A DNA stretch of 64,000 nt from positions 288,486 to 352,485 of the forward strand of contig NZ_JACHXM010000002.1 in assembly GCF_014192055.1 (NCBI RefSeq), written 5' to 3'. A program made the translations under genes and the position numbers. The notes beneath the pieces were generated by a model that did not search any database, had not been told where the DNA came from, and was given only the letters and a program-made list of their open reading frames with translations. This stretch comes from Halomonas organivorans. Its GTDB lineage: Bacteria > Pseudomonadota > Gammaproteobacteria > Pseudomonadales > Halomonadaceae. Positions 55,946-64,000 of the stretch are shown one piece after another (position 1 is the first letter of the stretch; every line of letters starts with the position of its first letter).

Positions 55946-56262
55946 AGCCCCCGAACCCCCTCCGCCTCGGCCAGCGCAAGGGCCCGCCCCGACAGGGCCA
56001 GTGAAGGTCGCCCGAGGGCGTCGTTGACCACCTGGATCTCGCTCCAGCGCATGCCACGCCGCAGGCCCGTGCCCAAGGCCTTGACGAAGGCCTCCTTGGC
56101 GGCGAAGCGCTTTGCCAGAAAGGACGCCGGCTGTCCTCGCTGCCGATATCCCACCAGCTCGTCGTCGCCCAGCACCCGCCGGGCAAAGCGCTCGCCGTGA
56201 CGCGCCTGGGCGGCCTCGAAGCGCGCCACCCGGGCGATATCGGTGCCGATGCCCAGTATCAT
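55885..56262 (-). CDS. acpS: Holo-[acyl-carrier-protein] synthase
   Basis: This 125-residue enzyme (E. coli 126) attaches 4'-phosphopantetheine to ACP for fatty acid synthesis. The conserved magnesium ligands D8 (GIGTDIARV) and E57 ([17 protein letters not shown]) are intact. It is the last gene of the lepA-lepB-rnc-era-recO-pdxJ-acpS operon; its ATG overlaps the pdxJ stop by four bases. The C-terminal coding part overlaps barA on the other strand. Confidence 0.95.
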   Translation of the reverse strand: MILGIGTDIARVARFEAAQARHGERFARRVLGDDELVGYRQRGQPASFLAKRFAAKEAFVKALGTGLRRGMRWSEIQVVNDALGRPSLALSGRALALAEAEGVRGLHLSLSDESAFAVAFVVLED

Positions 56263-57059
56263 CCGCAGCAGCCGCTCCCTGCCTCATGGTCATGGTCGTG
56301 CTCGTCGAGCGCCGCCACGAAGCCGGCCTCCTGACCGGCGATCGCCAGGCGCTTCATCTCGACCACCGCCTCCTTGAGGCCAACGAACAGCGACCGAGCG
56401 ATGATGGCATGGCCGATGTTGAGCTCGTGCAGCCCGGGAATGGCCGCAACCGCCTCGACGTTGTGATAGTGCAGGCCGTGACCGGCGTTCACGGTCAGGC
56501 CCAGCTCAGCGGCCATCTCGGCGGCGGCCACCAGCCGGGCATGCTCTCGGGCCGCCTCGTCGCCGGTCGCCTCGGCATAGGCACCGGTGTGCAGCTCGAT
56601 CACCGGCGCTCCCGCCCGGGCGGCCGCTTCCACCTGCCGGGGATCAGGGTCGATGAACAGCGACACCTCGCAGCCCGCCGCAGCGAGCCGCCGGCACGCC
56701 TCCTCGATCGACTCGAAGCCGCCGACCACGTCCAGGCCGCCCTCGGTGGTCAGCTCCTCACGCTTCTCCGGCACCAGGCAGACGTGGGCCGGGCGGATCT
56801 CCTCGGCTAGCGCCAGCATCGCCTCGGTGACCGCCATCTCCAGGTTCATGCGCGTATTCAGCACCTCGGCCAGCAAGCGCACGTCACGTTCCTGGATGTG
56901 CCGGCGGTCCTCGCGCAGGTGCACGGTGATACCGTCGGCCCCGGCCTCCTCGGCCAGCAGCGCCGCCTGGACGGGATCGGGATAGCGGGTACCGCGCGCC
57001 TGGCGCAGTGTCGCGATGTGGTCGATATTGACGCCGAGCAGGATGCGAGGGGGATGCAT
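56259..57059 (-). CDS. pdxJ: Pyridoxine 5'-phosphate synthase
   Basis: This 266-residue TIM-barrel enzyme joins 1-deoxyxylulose 5-phosphate with 3-amino-2-oxopropyl phosphate to form pyridoxine phosphate. The N-terminus [18 protein letters not shown] and the blocks [24 protein letters not shown] and HTGAYAEA are conserved. The start at 57059 follows AAGGAGA. The C-terminus [15 protein letters not shown] is unusually rich in His and Cys, a possible metal site not typical of the family. A heptamer tandem array lies just upstream. Confidence 0.95.
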   Translation of the reverse strand: MHPPRILLGVNIDHIATLRQARGTRYPDPVQAALLAEEAGADGITVHLREDRRHIQERDVRLLAEVLNTRMNLEMAVTEAMLALAEEIRPAHVCLVPEKREELTTEGGLDVVGGFESIEEACRRLAAAGCEVSLFIDPDPRQVEAAARAGAPVIELHTGAYAEATGDEAAREHARLVAAAEMAAELGLTVNAGHGLHYHNVEAVAAIPGLHELNIGHAIIARSLFVGLKEAVVEMKRLAIAGQEAGFVAALDEHDHDHEAGSGCCG

Positions 57060-57075
57060 GGGGCTCTCCTTCGGT

Positions 57076-57124
57076 AAGCTGGAAGCTGGAAGCTGGAAGC
57101 TGGAAGCTGGAAGCTGGAAGCTGG
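57076..57124. repeat. Heptanucleotide tandem array between recO and pdxJ
   Basis: Seven exact copies of AAGCTGG (57076-57124) lie directly upstream of the pdxJ ribosome site, with a partial eighth. A unit length of seven bases does not preserve reading frame. On the minus strand one frame stays open through the array, giving a repetitive peptide. Further down, two copies of TTCTTCAAGCTT (57162-57173 and 57191-57202) overlap the recO end. Confidence 0.9.
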
Positions 57125-57194
57125 AAGACAGCATGTTACCATCCAGCTGTGCCACAAGCCTTTCTTCAAGCTTCCAGGCGCGCAGCGCCGTTCT

Positions 57195-57896
57195 TCAAGC
57201 TTGGCGCGCACGCCGCCGCGCGGCCAGTTGACGCATCCACTCGCGGGAACGCAGCGGTCGACTGCCCAGCAGCGGCGCCAGGGCCGCACGAGTTACCGCC
57301 TTGGCCGGGCCGGCCAATCCCGGCTCTCGCCAGTCGCCGCTGGCCAGCAGTTTCAGGGTGCGCCCGTCGATGCCGAACTCGCCCGGCACGAAGGCCCGGG
57401 AGTCGGCCTCGAAGACATAGCGGGCCTGGGGGTCCAGGGCCTGACCATCGGCAGAACAGAAACGCGGCTCGGCATCCAGGGCCTCGAGCAGCGACAGCTC
57501 CAGACGGCGCAGCGCGCCGGCCCGCCCCTCGGGACGCGGCAACGCCTCCAGCGCGGCAGCGTAGAAGGCGAAGACATCGCCCACCGGCAGCTCCACCGGC
57601 AACAGCCGGGTCAGCAATTCGTTGGCATAGAGCCCGCACAGCAGCCCCTCGCCCGCCAGCATCGCCGCCGGCGCCCGACTCTCGATCAGCGATAGCCGCT
57701 TGAGCTCGCCCTGACCGCTCCAGGTGAGATGCAGGGGAGCGAAAGGCTGAAGCGTGGCTCGGGCACGGCTACCGGGGCGCTGCACGCCACGCGCCACCGC
57801 TCGCACCCGGCCGTGGTCGAGCGTCAGCAGCTCGACCAGGGCGCTGGTCTCGCGGTAGGGGCGCTTGTGCAGCAGGTAGGCCGGCTGAGGAGTCAT
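57195..57896 (-). CDS. recO: DNA repair protein RecO
   Basis: This 233-residue protein (E. coli 242) loads RecA in the RecFOR pathway. The N-terminal OB-fold starts with PAYLLHKRPYRETSALVELLTLDHGRVRAVARGVQRPGSR, and the helical domain contains YANELLTRLLPVELPVGDVF. The C-terminal domain holds a single cysteine (EPRFCSADG), with no complete zinc finger, as in other gammaproteobacterial RecO proteins. The end of the gene runs into a repeat-rich region. It lies between era and pdxJ with heptamer arrays on both sides. Confidence 0.93.
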   Translation of the reverse strand: MTPQPAYLLHKRPYRETSALVELLTLDHGRVRAVARGVQRPGSRARATLQPFAPLHLTWSGQGELKRLSLIESRAPAAMLAGEGLLCGLYANELLTRLLPVELPVGDVFAFYAAALEALPRPEGRAGALRRLELSLLEALDAEPRFCSADGQALDPQARYVFEADSRAFVPGEFGIDGRTLKLLASGDWREPGLAGPAKAVTRAALAPLLGSRPLRSREWMRQLAARRRARQA

Positions 57897-57918
57897 GGGA
57901 TGCCGTTAAAGAGAATCG

Positions 57919-58023
57919 AAGCTCGTAGCTCGCAACTCGAAGCTCGAAGCTCGTAGCTCGTAGCTCGTAGCTCGTAGCTCGTAGCTCGTAGCTCGTAGCT
58001 CGTAGCTCGTAGCTCGTAGCTCG
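57919..58023. repeat. Heptanucleotide tandem array between era and recO
   Basis: Fifteen seven-base units run from 57919 to 58023. The last ten are perfect TAGCTCG (57954-58023); the first five vary (AAGCTCG, TAGCTCG, CAACTCG, AAGCTCG, AAGCTCG). The array fills almost the whole gap between the era stop and the recO start. It shares the AGCT core with the 57076 array, so the two likely have a common origin. Confidence 0.93.
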
Positions 58024-58026
58024 AAA

Positions 58027-58926
58027 TCAGTCTAAGTCGTAGCCCAGACTCTTCAAGGCTCGCTCGTCGTCGGACCAACCGCGCTTGACCTTGACCCAGA
58101 GGTTGAGCATGACCTTGGCGTCGAACGCCCGCTCCATGTCCAAGCGCGCCTCACGCCCGATCTTCTTGATGCGCTCACCTCGTTCGCCGATCAGGATCTT
58201 CTTCTGTCCCTGACGCTCGACCATGATCAGGGCGCTGATGTGCACCACCTTGCCCTCGTCGCGGAACTCCTCGATCTCCACGGTCATCTGGTACGGCAGC
58301 TCGTCGCCGAGCTGGCGCATGACCTTCTCGCGAACCAGCTCCGCGGCCAGGAAACGCTGGCTCTTGTCCGTGACCTGGTCATCGGGGAAAAAGTGCACGC
58401 TCTCGGGCAGGTGCCTGGCGACCTCGGCCTCGAGATCGGCCACGTGGGTACCGTGCTTGGCCGCGATCGGCACGATGGCGGCGAAGTCGCGCCGGGCGCC
58501 GACCGACTCCAGCCACGGCAGCAGCTCCGTCTTGTCCTTGAGGCGATCCACCTTGTTGACCGCCAGGATCACCGGCGCCTCGACCTTGGCCAGGCGCTCC
58601 AGCACTATCTGGTCCTCGGCGGACCACCGAGTGCGGTCGATGATGAAGACCACGCAGTCCACGTCGCGCAGGGCCTGGGTGGCGGCCTGGTTCATGAAGC
58701 GATTGATGGCCTTGTTGCGATCCTTCTCGAGAATATGGATCCCCGGCGTATCGACATAGATGAACTGGGCATCGCCCTCGGTCTTGATGCCCATCACCTG
58801 ATGGCGAGTGGTCTGGGGACGCCGCGAGGTAATGGAAATCTTCTGGCCGAGGATACGATTCATCAGCGTCGACTTGCCGACGTTGGGCCGGCCGACGATG
58901 GCCACGAAGCCACAGGTCTGGCTCAT
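58027..58926 (-). CDS. era: GTPase Era
   Basis: This 299-residue ribosome-assembly GTPase (E. coli 301) binds the 3' end of 16S rRNA. The G1 motif GRPNVGKST is at 12-20, G3 is DTPGIH, and G4 is NKVD. The C-terminal KH domain has the loop [24 protein letters not shown] 58926 overlaps the rnc stop by four bases, a conserved arrangement. The C-terminus is followed at once by the heptamer array. Confidence 0.97.
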   Translation of the reverse strand: MSQTCGFVAIVGRPNVGKSTLMNRILGQKISITSRRPQTTRHQVMGIKTEGDAQFIYVDTPGIHILEKDRNKAINRFMNQAATQALRDVDCVVFIIDRTRWSAEDQIVLERLAKVEAPVILAVNKVDRLKDKTELLPWLESVGARRDFAAIVPIAAKHGTHVADLEAEVARHLPESVHFFPDDQVTDKSQRFLAAELVREKVMRQLGDELPYQMTVEIEEFRDEGKVVHISALIMVERQGQKKILIGERGERIKKIGREARLDMERAFDAKVMLNLWVKVKRGWSDDERALKSLGYDLD

Positions 58927-59609
58927 GAGCGCCCTCCTTGTTCGAACCGGGCCAGGGCACGCTCGGCGGCCTGCTGCTCGGCGTGGCGACGACTCGATCC
59001 CGTCCCGCGGGTATGCTCTTCCAGCATTTCCACGTGGCACTCCACGGTGAAGGTCTGGGCATGGGCCTCCCCCTCCACCGAGATCACCTCGTAGCGCGGC
59101 AGCGCCGCCTGGCGGGACTGCAGAAATTCCTGCAGGCGAGTCTTGGGGTCCTTCTGGGTGTCCTGAAGGTCGATGGCCTCAAGGCGCTCGGCGTACCAGG
59201 CCAGCACCCGGGCACGGGCGGTATCCATGCCGGCGTCCAGGTAGATGGCGCCGATCACCGCCTCGACGGCATCGGCGAGGATGGAGTCGCGGCGATGGCC
59301 GCCGCTCTTCATCTCTCCGGAGCCCAGGCGCAGGTAATCGCCGAATTCCATCTCGCGGGCCAGCTCGGCCAGGGTCTGGCCCTTGACCAGGCGGGCGCGC
59401 AGGCGGGACAGCTGCCCCTCCCTTGCCTGGGGAAAGCGCTGGTAGAGGTCCTCGGCGATGACGAAGTTGACAATCGAATCGCCGAGGAACTCCAGGCGCT
59501 CGTTGTTGCGACCGCCGTAGCTACGATGGGTGAGGGCCAGTTCGAGCAGTTCGGACTGCGCGAAGTCGTGGCCGATACGGCGGCTGAAGATGGTCAGGGA
59601 ATTGCTCAC
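58923..59609 (-). CDS. rnc: Ribonuclease III
   Basis: This 228-residue endonuclease (E. coli 226) cuts double-stranded RNA, including rRNA precursors. The signature [15 protein letters not shown] (about 33-47) and [14 protein letters not shown] carry the metal-binding acidic residues. A C-terminal dsRNA-binding domain (about 155-225) contains [23 protein letters not shown]. It overlaps era by four bases and follows lepB with a gap of 42 bases. Confidence 0.97.
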   Translation of the reverse strand: MSNSLTIFSRRIGHDFAQSELLELALTHRSYGGRNNERLEFLGDSIVNFVIAEDLYQRFPQAREGQLSRLRARLVKGQTLAELAREMEFGDYLRLGSGEMKSGGHRRDSILADAVEAVIGAIYLDAGMDTARARVLAWYAERLEAIDLQDTQKDPKTRLQEFLQSRQAALPRYEVISVEGEAHAQTFTVECHVEMLEEHTRGTGSSRRHAEQQAAERALARFEQGGRS

Positions 59610-59651
59610 GAAGCTCCTGCTATGTCATGCAAGGAATGCCGCTCCCGGCAT

Positions 59652-60458
59652 TCATTGGATACGGCGCACACTGGTGAAACTCGGCAGTCCGCCGTTCCAG
59701 TGCATCCAGACGGCGAAGGCCTTGCCGACGATGTTCTCCTCCGGCACGAAGCCCCAGTAGCGGCTGTCGTTGGAGTGGTCGCGGTTGTCCCCCATCATGA
59801 AATAGTGTCCCGGCGGCACCACGATCTCGCGCATCTGCGGGCCGGGGTCGCGTGGATTATTGTAGATAGGGTGGTCCGCCTCGCCCAGTTGCTCCTGCAT
59901 CAACAGCTCATCGGGAGCCCCTTGAGGGCCGGCCTCGATCAACGACTTGGGCACCGGCTCGCCATTGACGAAGAGCTGCTTGTCTTCGTAGCGAATCTGA
60001 TCTCCAGGCAGGCCGATCACCCGCTTGATGAAGTTCACCGAGGGTTCGTTGGGGAACCGGAACACCATGACATCGCCACGTTCCGGCTCGCCGACGTCGA
60101 GGAACTTGGTGTCGAGCACCGGCAGGCGCAGGCCATAGGCGAACTTGTTGACCAGGATGAAATCGCCCACCTCGAGGGTCGGGCGCATCGAACCGGAGGG
60201 AATCTGGAAGGGTTCGACCAGGAAGCTGCGCAGCACCAGCACGACCAGCAGCACCGGGAAGAAGGAGCGCGCGTAATCTACCGGCCAAGGCTCCTTGAGC
60301 GCCTTTTCGCGGACGGCGGGATCAACGCCCTCGGTGGTACCGGCCTCGACGCTGGCCGTGAGGCGAGCCCGGCGCGCCGGCCGCCACCACACCAGGTCCA
60401 GCAGCCAGATCGCTCCGGTGACCAGCACGGCCACCGTCAGCAGGAGTGCAAAATCCAT
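59652..60458 (-). CDS. lepB: Signal peptidase I
   Basis: This 268-residue inner-membrane protease removes signal peptides. Two N-terminal membrane segments (about 4-24 and 63-80) are followed by the catalytic serine S90 (IPSGSMRPT) and the general base K145 (FIKRVIGLPGD), the same numbers as in E. coli. The conserved box MGDNRDHSNDSRYWG lies near the C-terminus. It is shorter than E. coli LepB (324), as in other gammaproteobacteria outside enterics. Confidence 0.97.
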   Translation of the reverse strand: MDFALLLTVAVLVTGAIWLLDLVWWRPARRARLTASVEAGTTEGVDPAVREKALKEPWPVDYARSFFPVLLVVLVLRSFLVEPFQIPSGSMRPTLEVGDFILVNKFAYGLRLPVLDTKFLDVGEPERGDVMVFRFPNEPSVNFIKRVIGLPGDQIRYEDKQLFVNGEPVPKSLIEAGPQGAPDELLMQEQLGEADHPIYNNPRDPGPQMREIVVPPGHYFMMGDNRDHSNDSRYWGFVPEENIVGKAFAVWMHWNGGLPSFTSVRRIQ

Positions 60459-60474
60459 CAGTCGTTGCCCTTCC

Positions 60475-62295
60475 TTAGTCGTCGTTCACCTTGAGCACGG
60501 CGAGGAAGGCATCCTGGGGAATCTCCACCCGGCCGACCTGCTTCATGCGTTTCTTGCCCGCCTTCTGCTTCTCGAGAAGCTTCTTCTTGCGCGAGGCGTC
60601 GCCGCCGTAGCACTTGGCGGTGACGTTCTTGCGCAGCGCCTTGACGGTGGAGCGCGCCACTACCTGGCCGCCGATGGCCGCCTGGATGGCCACGTCGAAC
60701 ATCTGCCGCGGAATCAGTTCTTTCATCTTTTCGACCAGCACCCGCCCGCGGGAGTGGGCATGATCGCGGTGAATGATCACGGCCAGGGCATCCACCCTGT
60801 CGCCGTTGATCAGCACGTCCAGGCGCACCAGCTTGGCGGCCTCGAAGCGCTCGAAGTTGTACTCCAGCGAGGCATAGCCCTTGGAGATGGACTTGAGGCG
60901 ATCGAAGAAATCCATCACCACCTCGGCCATGGGCAGCTCGTAGGTGAGCTGGATCTGGCTGCCCAGGAACAGCATGTCGAGCTGGGTGCCGCGACGCTGC
61001 TCGCACTCGGCGATCACGTTGCCGACGAACTCCTGGGGCACCAGGATGCTGGCCCGCACCACGGGCTCGCGCATCTCCTCCACGTCGGCCATGTCGGGCA
61101 GCTTGGAGGGGTTGGAGACGTAGCGGACCTCGCCGTCCTTCATCAGCAGCTCGTAGACCACGGTCGGCGCAGTGGTCAGCAGGTCGAGGTCGTACTCGCG
61201 TTCCAGCCGCTCCTGGACGATCTCCATGTGCAGGGTGCCGAGGAAGCCGACCCGGAAACCGAAACCCAGGGCATCGGAGTTCTCCGGCTCATAGTCCAGG
61301 GAGGCATCGTTGAGGGCCAGCTTCTCCAGGGCGTCGCGGAAGTCCTCGTAGTCGTCGGCACTGACCGGGAACATGCCGGCATAGACCTGGGGCTTGACCT
61401 TCTGGAAGCCCGGCAGGCGCTTGACGTCCGGGGTCTTGGCGTGGGTGATGGTATCGCCCACCGGCGCGCCGTGGATGTCCTTGATCCCGGCCACCACGAA
61501 GCCCACTTCGCCGGCGCGCAACACATCGGTCTCGCGGCGCTGGGGAGTGAAGATGCCGACCTGATTGGCCTGCCAGTCGCGGCCGGTCGACGTGATACGG
61601 ATCTTGTCGTTCTTGTTCAGCGTGCCGTCGAAGATACGCACCAACGACACCACGCCCAGATAGTTGTCGAACCAGGAGTCGATGATCAGCGCCTGCAGCG
61701 GCGCCTCGCGGTCGCCCTTGGGCGGCGGGATATCACGCACCAGTCGCTCGAGCAGCGCATCGATGCCGAGCCCGCTCTTGGCCGACACCTGGCAGGCGTC
61801 GGTGGCGTCCAGACCGATGATCTCCTCGATTTCCACGCTGACCTTGTCCGGATCGGCCTGGGGAAGGTCCATCTTGTTGAGTACCGGCAGCACCTCGAGG
61901 CCCTGCTCGATGGCGGTATAGCAGTTGGCCACCGACTGGGCCTCGACGCCCTGGGCGGCATCCACCACCAGCAGGGCGCCCTCGCAGGCGTACAGCGAGC
62001 GGGACACTTCGTAGGAGAAGTCCACGTGCCCCGGAGTATCGATGAAGTTCAGCTGATAGACGTTGCCGTCCTGAGCATGATAATCCAGCGTCACCGACTG
62101 GGCCTTGATGGTGATACCGCGCTCGCGCTCCAGGTCCATGGAGTCGAGCACCTGGTCCTTGAGTTCTCGCTCCGTGAGCCCCCCACAGTTCTGGATCAGG
62201 CGATCGGCCAGGGTCGATTTGCCGTGATCGATGTGGGCAATAATGGAAAAGTTCCGTATCCCGTTGATTACTTTGCGGTTATCGCTTTCTGACAT
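60475..62295 (-). CDS. lepA: Elongation factor 4 (LepA)
   Basis: This 606-residue translational GTPase (E. coli 599) assists ribosome assembly or back-translocation. The P-loop AHIDHGKST is at 20-28, followed by [14 protein letters not shown] and NKMDLP. The special C-terminal domain of LepA ends with [52 protein letters not shown]. The start at 62295 (MSESDNRKV) is chosen by family length. lepB follows with a 16-base gap. Confidence 0.97.
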   Translation of the reverse strand: MSESDNRKVINGIRNFSIIAHIDHGKSTLADRLIQNCGGLTERELKDQVLDSMDLERERGITIKAQSVTLDYHAQDGNVYQLNFIDTPGHVDFSYEVSRSLYACEGALLVVDAAQGVEAQSVANCYTAIEQGLEVLPVLNKMDLPQADPDKVSVEIEEIIGLDATDACQVSAKSGLGIDALLERLVRDIPPPKGDREAPLQALIIDSWFDNYLGVVSLVRIFDGTLNKNDKIRITSTGRDWQANQVGIFTPQRRETDVLRAGEVGFVVAGIKDIHGAPVGDTITHAKTPDVKRLPGFQKVKPQVYAGMFPVSADDYEDFRDALEKLALNDASLDYEPENSDALGFGFRVGFLGTLHMEIVQERLEREYDLDLLTTAPTVVYELLMKDGEVRYVSNPSKLPDMADVEEMREPVVRASILVPQEFVGNVIAECEQRRGTQLDMLFLGSQIQLTYELPMAEVVMDFFDRLKSISKGYASLEYNFERFEAAKLVRLDVLINGDRVDALAVIIHRDHAHSRGRVLVEKMKELIPRQMFDVAIQAAIGGQVVARSTVKALRKNVTAKCYGGDASRKKKLLEKQKAGKKRMKQVGRVEIPQDAFLAVLKVNDD

Positions 62296-62404
62296 TCGAA
62301 AAAGATCCGGTTCGTGTACGCACCCGTGTACAAATATTGGCGTTCGCCGTCTCTGGTGCGTCGAGTGAGATGGCGGCATTGTAGCGGGATGCGCCGGCCA
62401 GATA

Positions 62405-62437
62405 CAGCGACCCGACGGCATGGCCGTCGGGTCGCTG
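62405..62437 (-). terminator. Hairpin between mucD and lepA
   Basis: A perfect 15-bp stem (62405-62419 with 62423-62437) with a three-base loop lies 23 bases after the mucD stop. No T tract follows, so it may be a weak terminator or an mRNA-stabilising structure. The lepA promoter should lie between it and 62295. Confidence 0.55.
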
Positions 62438-62459
62438 GTCACGACGAGGGTCGCATCGA

Positions 62460-63881
62460 TCAGTCGCTGGCCAGGCGCAGCGCCACGTAGTAGGACCGCC
62501 CGTCACGATAGAGCCGCACCGGCACCGCGCTACCCTCCGGCAGCTCGGTCACCAGCTCGGACAGCTGGTCAGGGCTTTCCACAGGCTGCTGGCCGATGCT
62601 GACCAGGACATCGCCGGGCCGGATTCCGGCCGCCGCCGCAATGCCGTCGGGATCGACCTCGGTCACCTGAACGCCGTGATCGAGCTCCAGCTTGCGCCGC
62701 TGCGATTCGTCCAGCGATTGCACCGCCACCCCCAGTCGTGCAGGCGCGGCATGCCCGTCACCGGCGTCACCGCCGGACGACTGGCTATCCGGCCACTTGC
62801 CGACCTCGACGCTCAGCGTCTCGCGCTCACCGTCGCGCAGCACGGTGAGGTCCACGCTACCACCGGGTGACACATGGCCGATCAGACGCGGCAGGGTGCT
62901 GGAACGATCGACGCCCTTACCGTTGACCTCGAGGATGATGTCACCGGCCTTGAGACCACCCTCGGCCGCCGGCCCTTCAGGATCGAGATCGGCGATCAAC
63001 GCGCCTTCGGGGTTGTCCATGCCGAAGGACTCGGCCAGCTCACGGGACACCGGCTGGATCATCACCCCGAGCCAGCCACGCTCGACGGAGCCACTGGCGC
63101 GCAGCTGGTCGGCGACTTCCATCGCCACGTTGATGGGAATCGCGAAGGACAGCCCCATGAAACCGCCGCTACGGGTAAAGATCTGGGAGTTGATGCCCAC
63201 CACTTCGCCATCGAGGTTGAACAGCGGACCACCGGAGTTGCCCGGGTTGATCGCCACGTCGGTCTGGATGAAGGGCACGTAGACATCACGCGGCAAGGTG
63301 CGGTTGATGGCACTCACGATACCGGACGTCACCGAGTGATCGAAGCCAAACGGCGAGCCGATGGCCGCCACCCATTCACCCACCTCAAGCTGGTCGGAGT
63401 CGCCCAGCGTGAGCGTCGGCAGGTCGTCGGCATCGACCTTGAGCACCGCCACGTCGGTCTTCTCGTCGGCCCCGACCAGCTCGGCCTCGAGCTCCCGGCG
63501 GTCGTTGAGACGCACCAGGATCTGATCGGCACCATCGACCACATGGGCGTTGGTCATGATGTAGCCGTCCTCGCTGATGATGAAGCCCGAGCCCAGCGAC
63601 TGGCGCTCCTCGCTGTGGCCGTGCCCTCCTCCAGGCGGCGTCGGCAGCTGGTCGCCGAAGAAGTGGCGAAAGATCTCGGGAATTTCCTGGTTACCGAAGC
63701 CGCGGAAGGGCGAATCGCGACGATCCACCACGCGGGAGGTGGAGATGTTGACAACCCCTGGCGCGGCATCCTTCACCAGTTCGGTGAAGTCCGGCAATTC
63801 GCGGGCCATGGCGGACTGGGTGGCAAACAGCGCCACGACCAGCAGCACCCAGAGGGATAGCGTGCGCGTCATGCGTGTCAT
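62460..63881 (-). CDS. mucD: Periplasmic serine protease MucD (DegP/DegQ type)
   Basis: This 473-residue DO-like protease degrades misfolded envelope proteins. A signal peptide ([20 protein letters not shown], cut after AMA) is followed by the trypsin-like domain with H113 (TNAHVV), D143 (TDVAVLKV) and S216 (GNSGGPL), then two PDZ domains (about 260-350 and 380-465). ATG 63881 is preceded by CAGGAG. In Pseudomonas mucD closes the algU-mucABC cluster and lies beside lepA, as here, which suggests sigma-E control from upstream genes outside the window. Confidence 0.94.
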   Translation of the reverse strand: MTRMTRTLSLWVLLVVALFATQSAMARELPDFTELVKDAAPGVVNISTSRVVDRRDSPFRGFGNQEIPEIFRHFFGDQLPTPPGGGHGHSEERQSLGSGFIISEDGYIMTNAHVVDGADQILVRLNDRRELEAELVGADEKTDVAVLKVDADDLPTLTLGDSDQLEVGEWVAAIGSPFGFDHSVTSGIVSAINRTLPRDVYVPFIQTDVAINPGNSGGPLFNLDGEVVGINSQIFTRSGGFMGLSFAIPINVAMEVADQLRASGSVERGWLGVMIQPVSRELAESFGMDNPEGALIADLDPEGPAAEGGLKAGDIILEVNGKGVDRSSTLPRLIGHVSPGGSVDLTVLRDGERETLSVEVGKWPDSQSSGGDAGDGHAAPARLGVAVQSLDESQRRKLELDHGVQVTEVDPDGIAAAAGIRPGDVLVSIGQQPVESPDQLSELVTELPEGSAVPVRLYRDGRSYYVALRLASD

Positions 63882-63935
63882 GAATGACTCCTGTGACAAG
63901 GTGCAATGGATGGCAAGGACATCTGCCCCTACCCC

Positions 63936-64000
63936 TTACCCCGACGAGGGCAAAAGGTTCAGCAAGGCGGCGGCACGAGCCATGGCCGCCGACGACAAAA
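63936..64000 (-). CDS. Possible C-terminal end of an upstream gene (MucC/RseC position)
   Basis: On the minus strand the frame that reaches the window edge ends with residues LSSAAMARAAALLNLLPSSG and stops at 63938-63936, 54 bases before the mucD start. Codons are GC-rich at the third position. By gene order in Pseudomonas this would be mucC/rseC. Only 20 codons are visible, so identity cannot be claimed. Confidence 0.3.
   Translation of the reverse strand, partial: LSSAAMARAAALLNLLPSSG

Noticed and set aside
57919..58023. CRISPR array
   Set aside because: Units are seven bases, directly adjacent, and have no spacers; no cas genes are present.
57893..58078. ORF encoding a YELRATS-type repeat peptide
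   Set aside because: It is only the translation of the TAGCTCG tandem array, which stays open by chance in that frame; it overlaps the era C-terminus.
60295..62292. 665-codon plus-strand frame opposite lepA and lepB
   Set aside because: Shadow frame. The minus strand encodes LepA and LepB with conserved catalytic residues.

Overview
The window is a GC-rich chromosomal segment of a gammaproteobacterium. Gene order (mucD-lepA-lepB-rnc-era-recO-pdxJ-acpS; barA/rlmD/relA/mazG; ppc) and protein content fit the Halomonadaceae (Halomonas or a close relative). This placement is inferred from gene order and codon style, not from a search. No rRNA, tRNA, IS element, phage or CRISPR array was seen. Almost all of the sequence is chromosomal core plus small accessory cassettes.

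Layout. (1) 1-5534 is a zinc-starvation island: znuA diverging from znuCB, then folE2-zigA-dksA2 diverging from a DUF1826 gene. Both divergent promoters carry an AT-rich Zur-like palindrome. The encoded proteins include zinc-sparing replacements: the FolE2 type of GTP cyclohydrolase and a DksA whose zinc finger has lost two cysteines. (2) 5550-10554 holds an ABM-domain protein, a pirin/isochorismatase/pirin operon with a divergent LysR regulator, and a secreted protein of unknown function. (3) 10833-21923 contains a cell wall hydrolase, HIT protein, PpiC, an ABC exporter, an NAD(P)H oxidoreductase, YejK, a diguanylate cyclase, TrxC, DNA polymerase II, a metallophosphoesterase and a LysE exporter. 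The LysE gene sits behind a structured leader with an intrinsic terminator. (4) 22384-31937 contains a hydroxyacid dehydrogenase, a SatD/DUF3307 operon behind a doubled palindromic operator, an AmiD-like amidase, a cupin regulator diverging from BenE, a GNAT/nitrilase pair, ProS and a lytic transglycosylase. (5) 31938-33798 is the least ordinary part: a possible small ORF with Anr-like boxes, then a two-gene unit of a Tat-like His-rich small protein and an HPr-kinase-like/PqqD-like fusion. (6) 33948-44732 contains an FKBP isomerase, RfaH, AmpG, a SEC-C/TPR protein, an ABC1 kinase, topoisomerase III, a PanE-like reductase, an outer-membrane protein and an MFS exporter. (7) 44971-64000 is core: ppc-mazG-relA-rlmD-cysM on the minus strand, divergent barA, then acpS-pdxJ-recO-era-rnc-lepB-lepA-mucD. 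Two related heptanucleotide tandem arrays interrupt this last operon.

How the genes fit together. The first region is a coherent response to zinc limitation (import, metallochaperone GTPase, zinc-independent isozymes). The last region links ribosome and RNA maturation, membrane protein processing and envelope stress. The best candidates for undescribed biology are the His-rich peptide plus HprK-like/PqqD unit, the SatD/DUF3307 operon with its double operator, and the attenuator-like leader of the LysE exporter.
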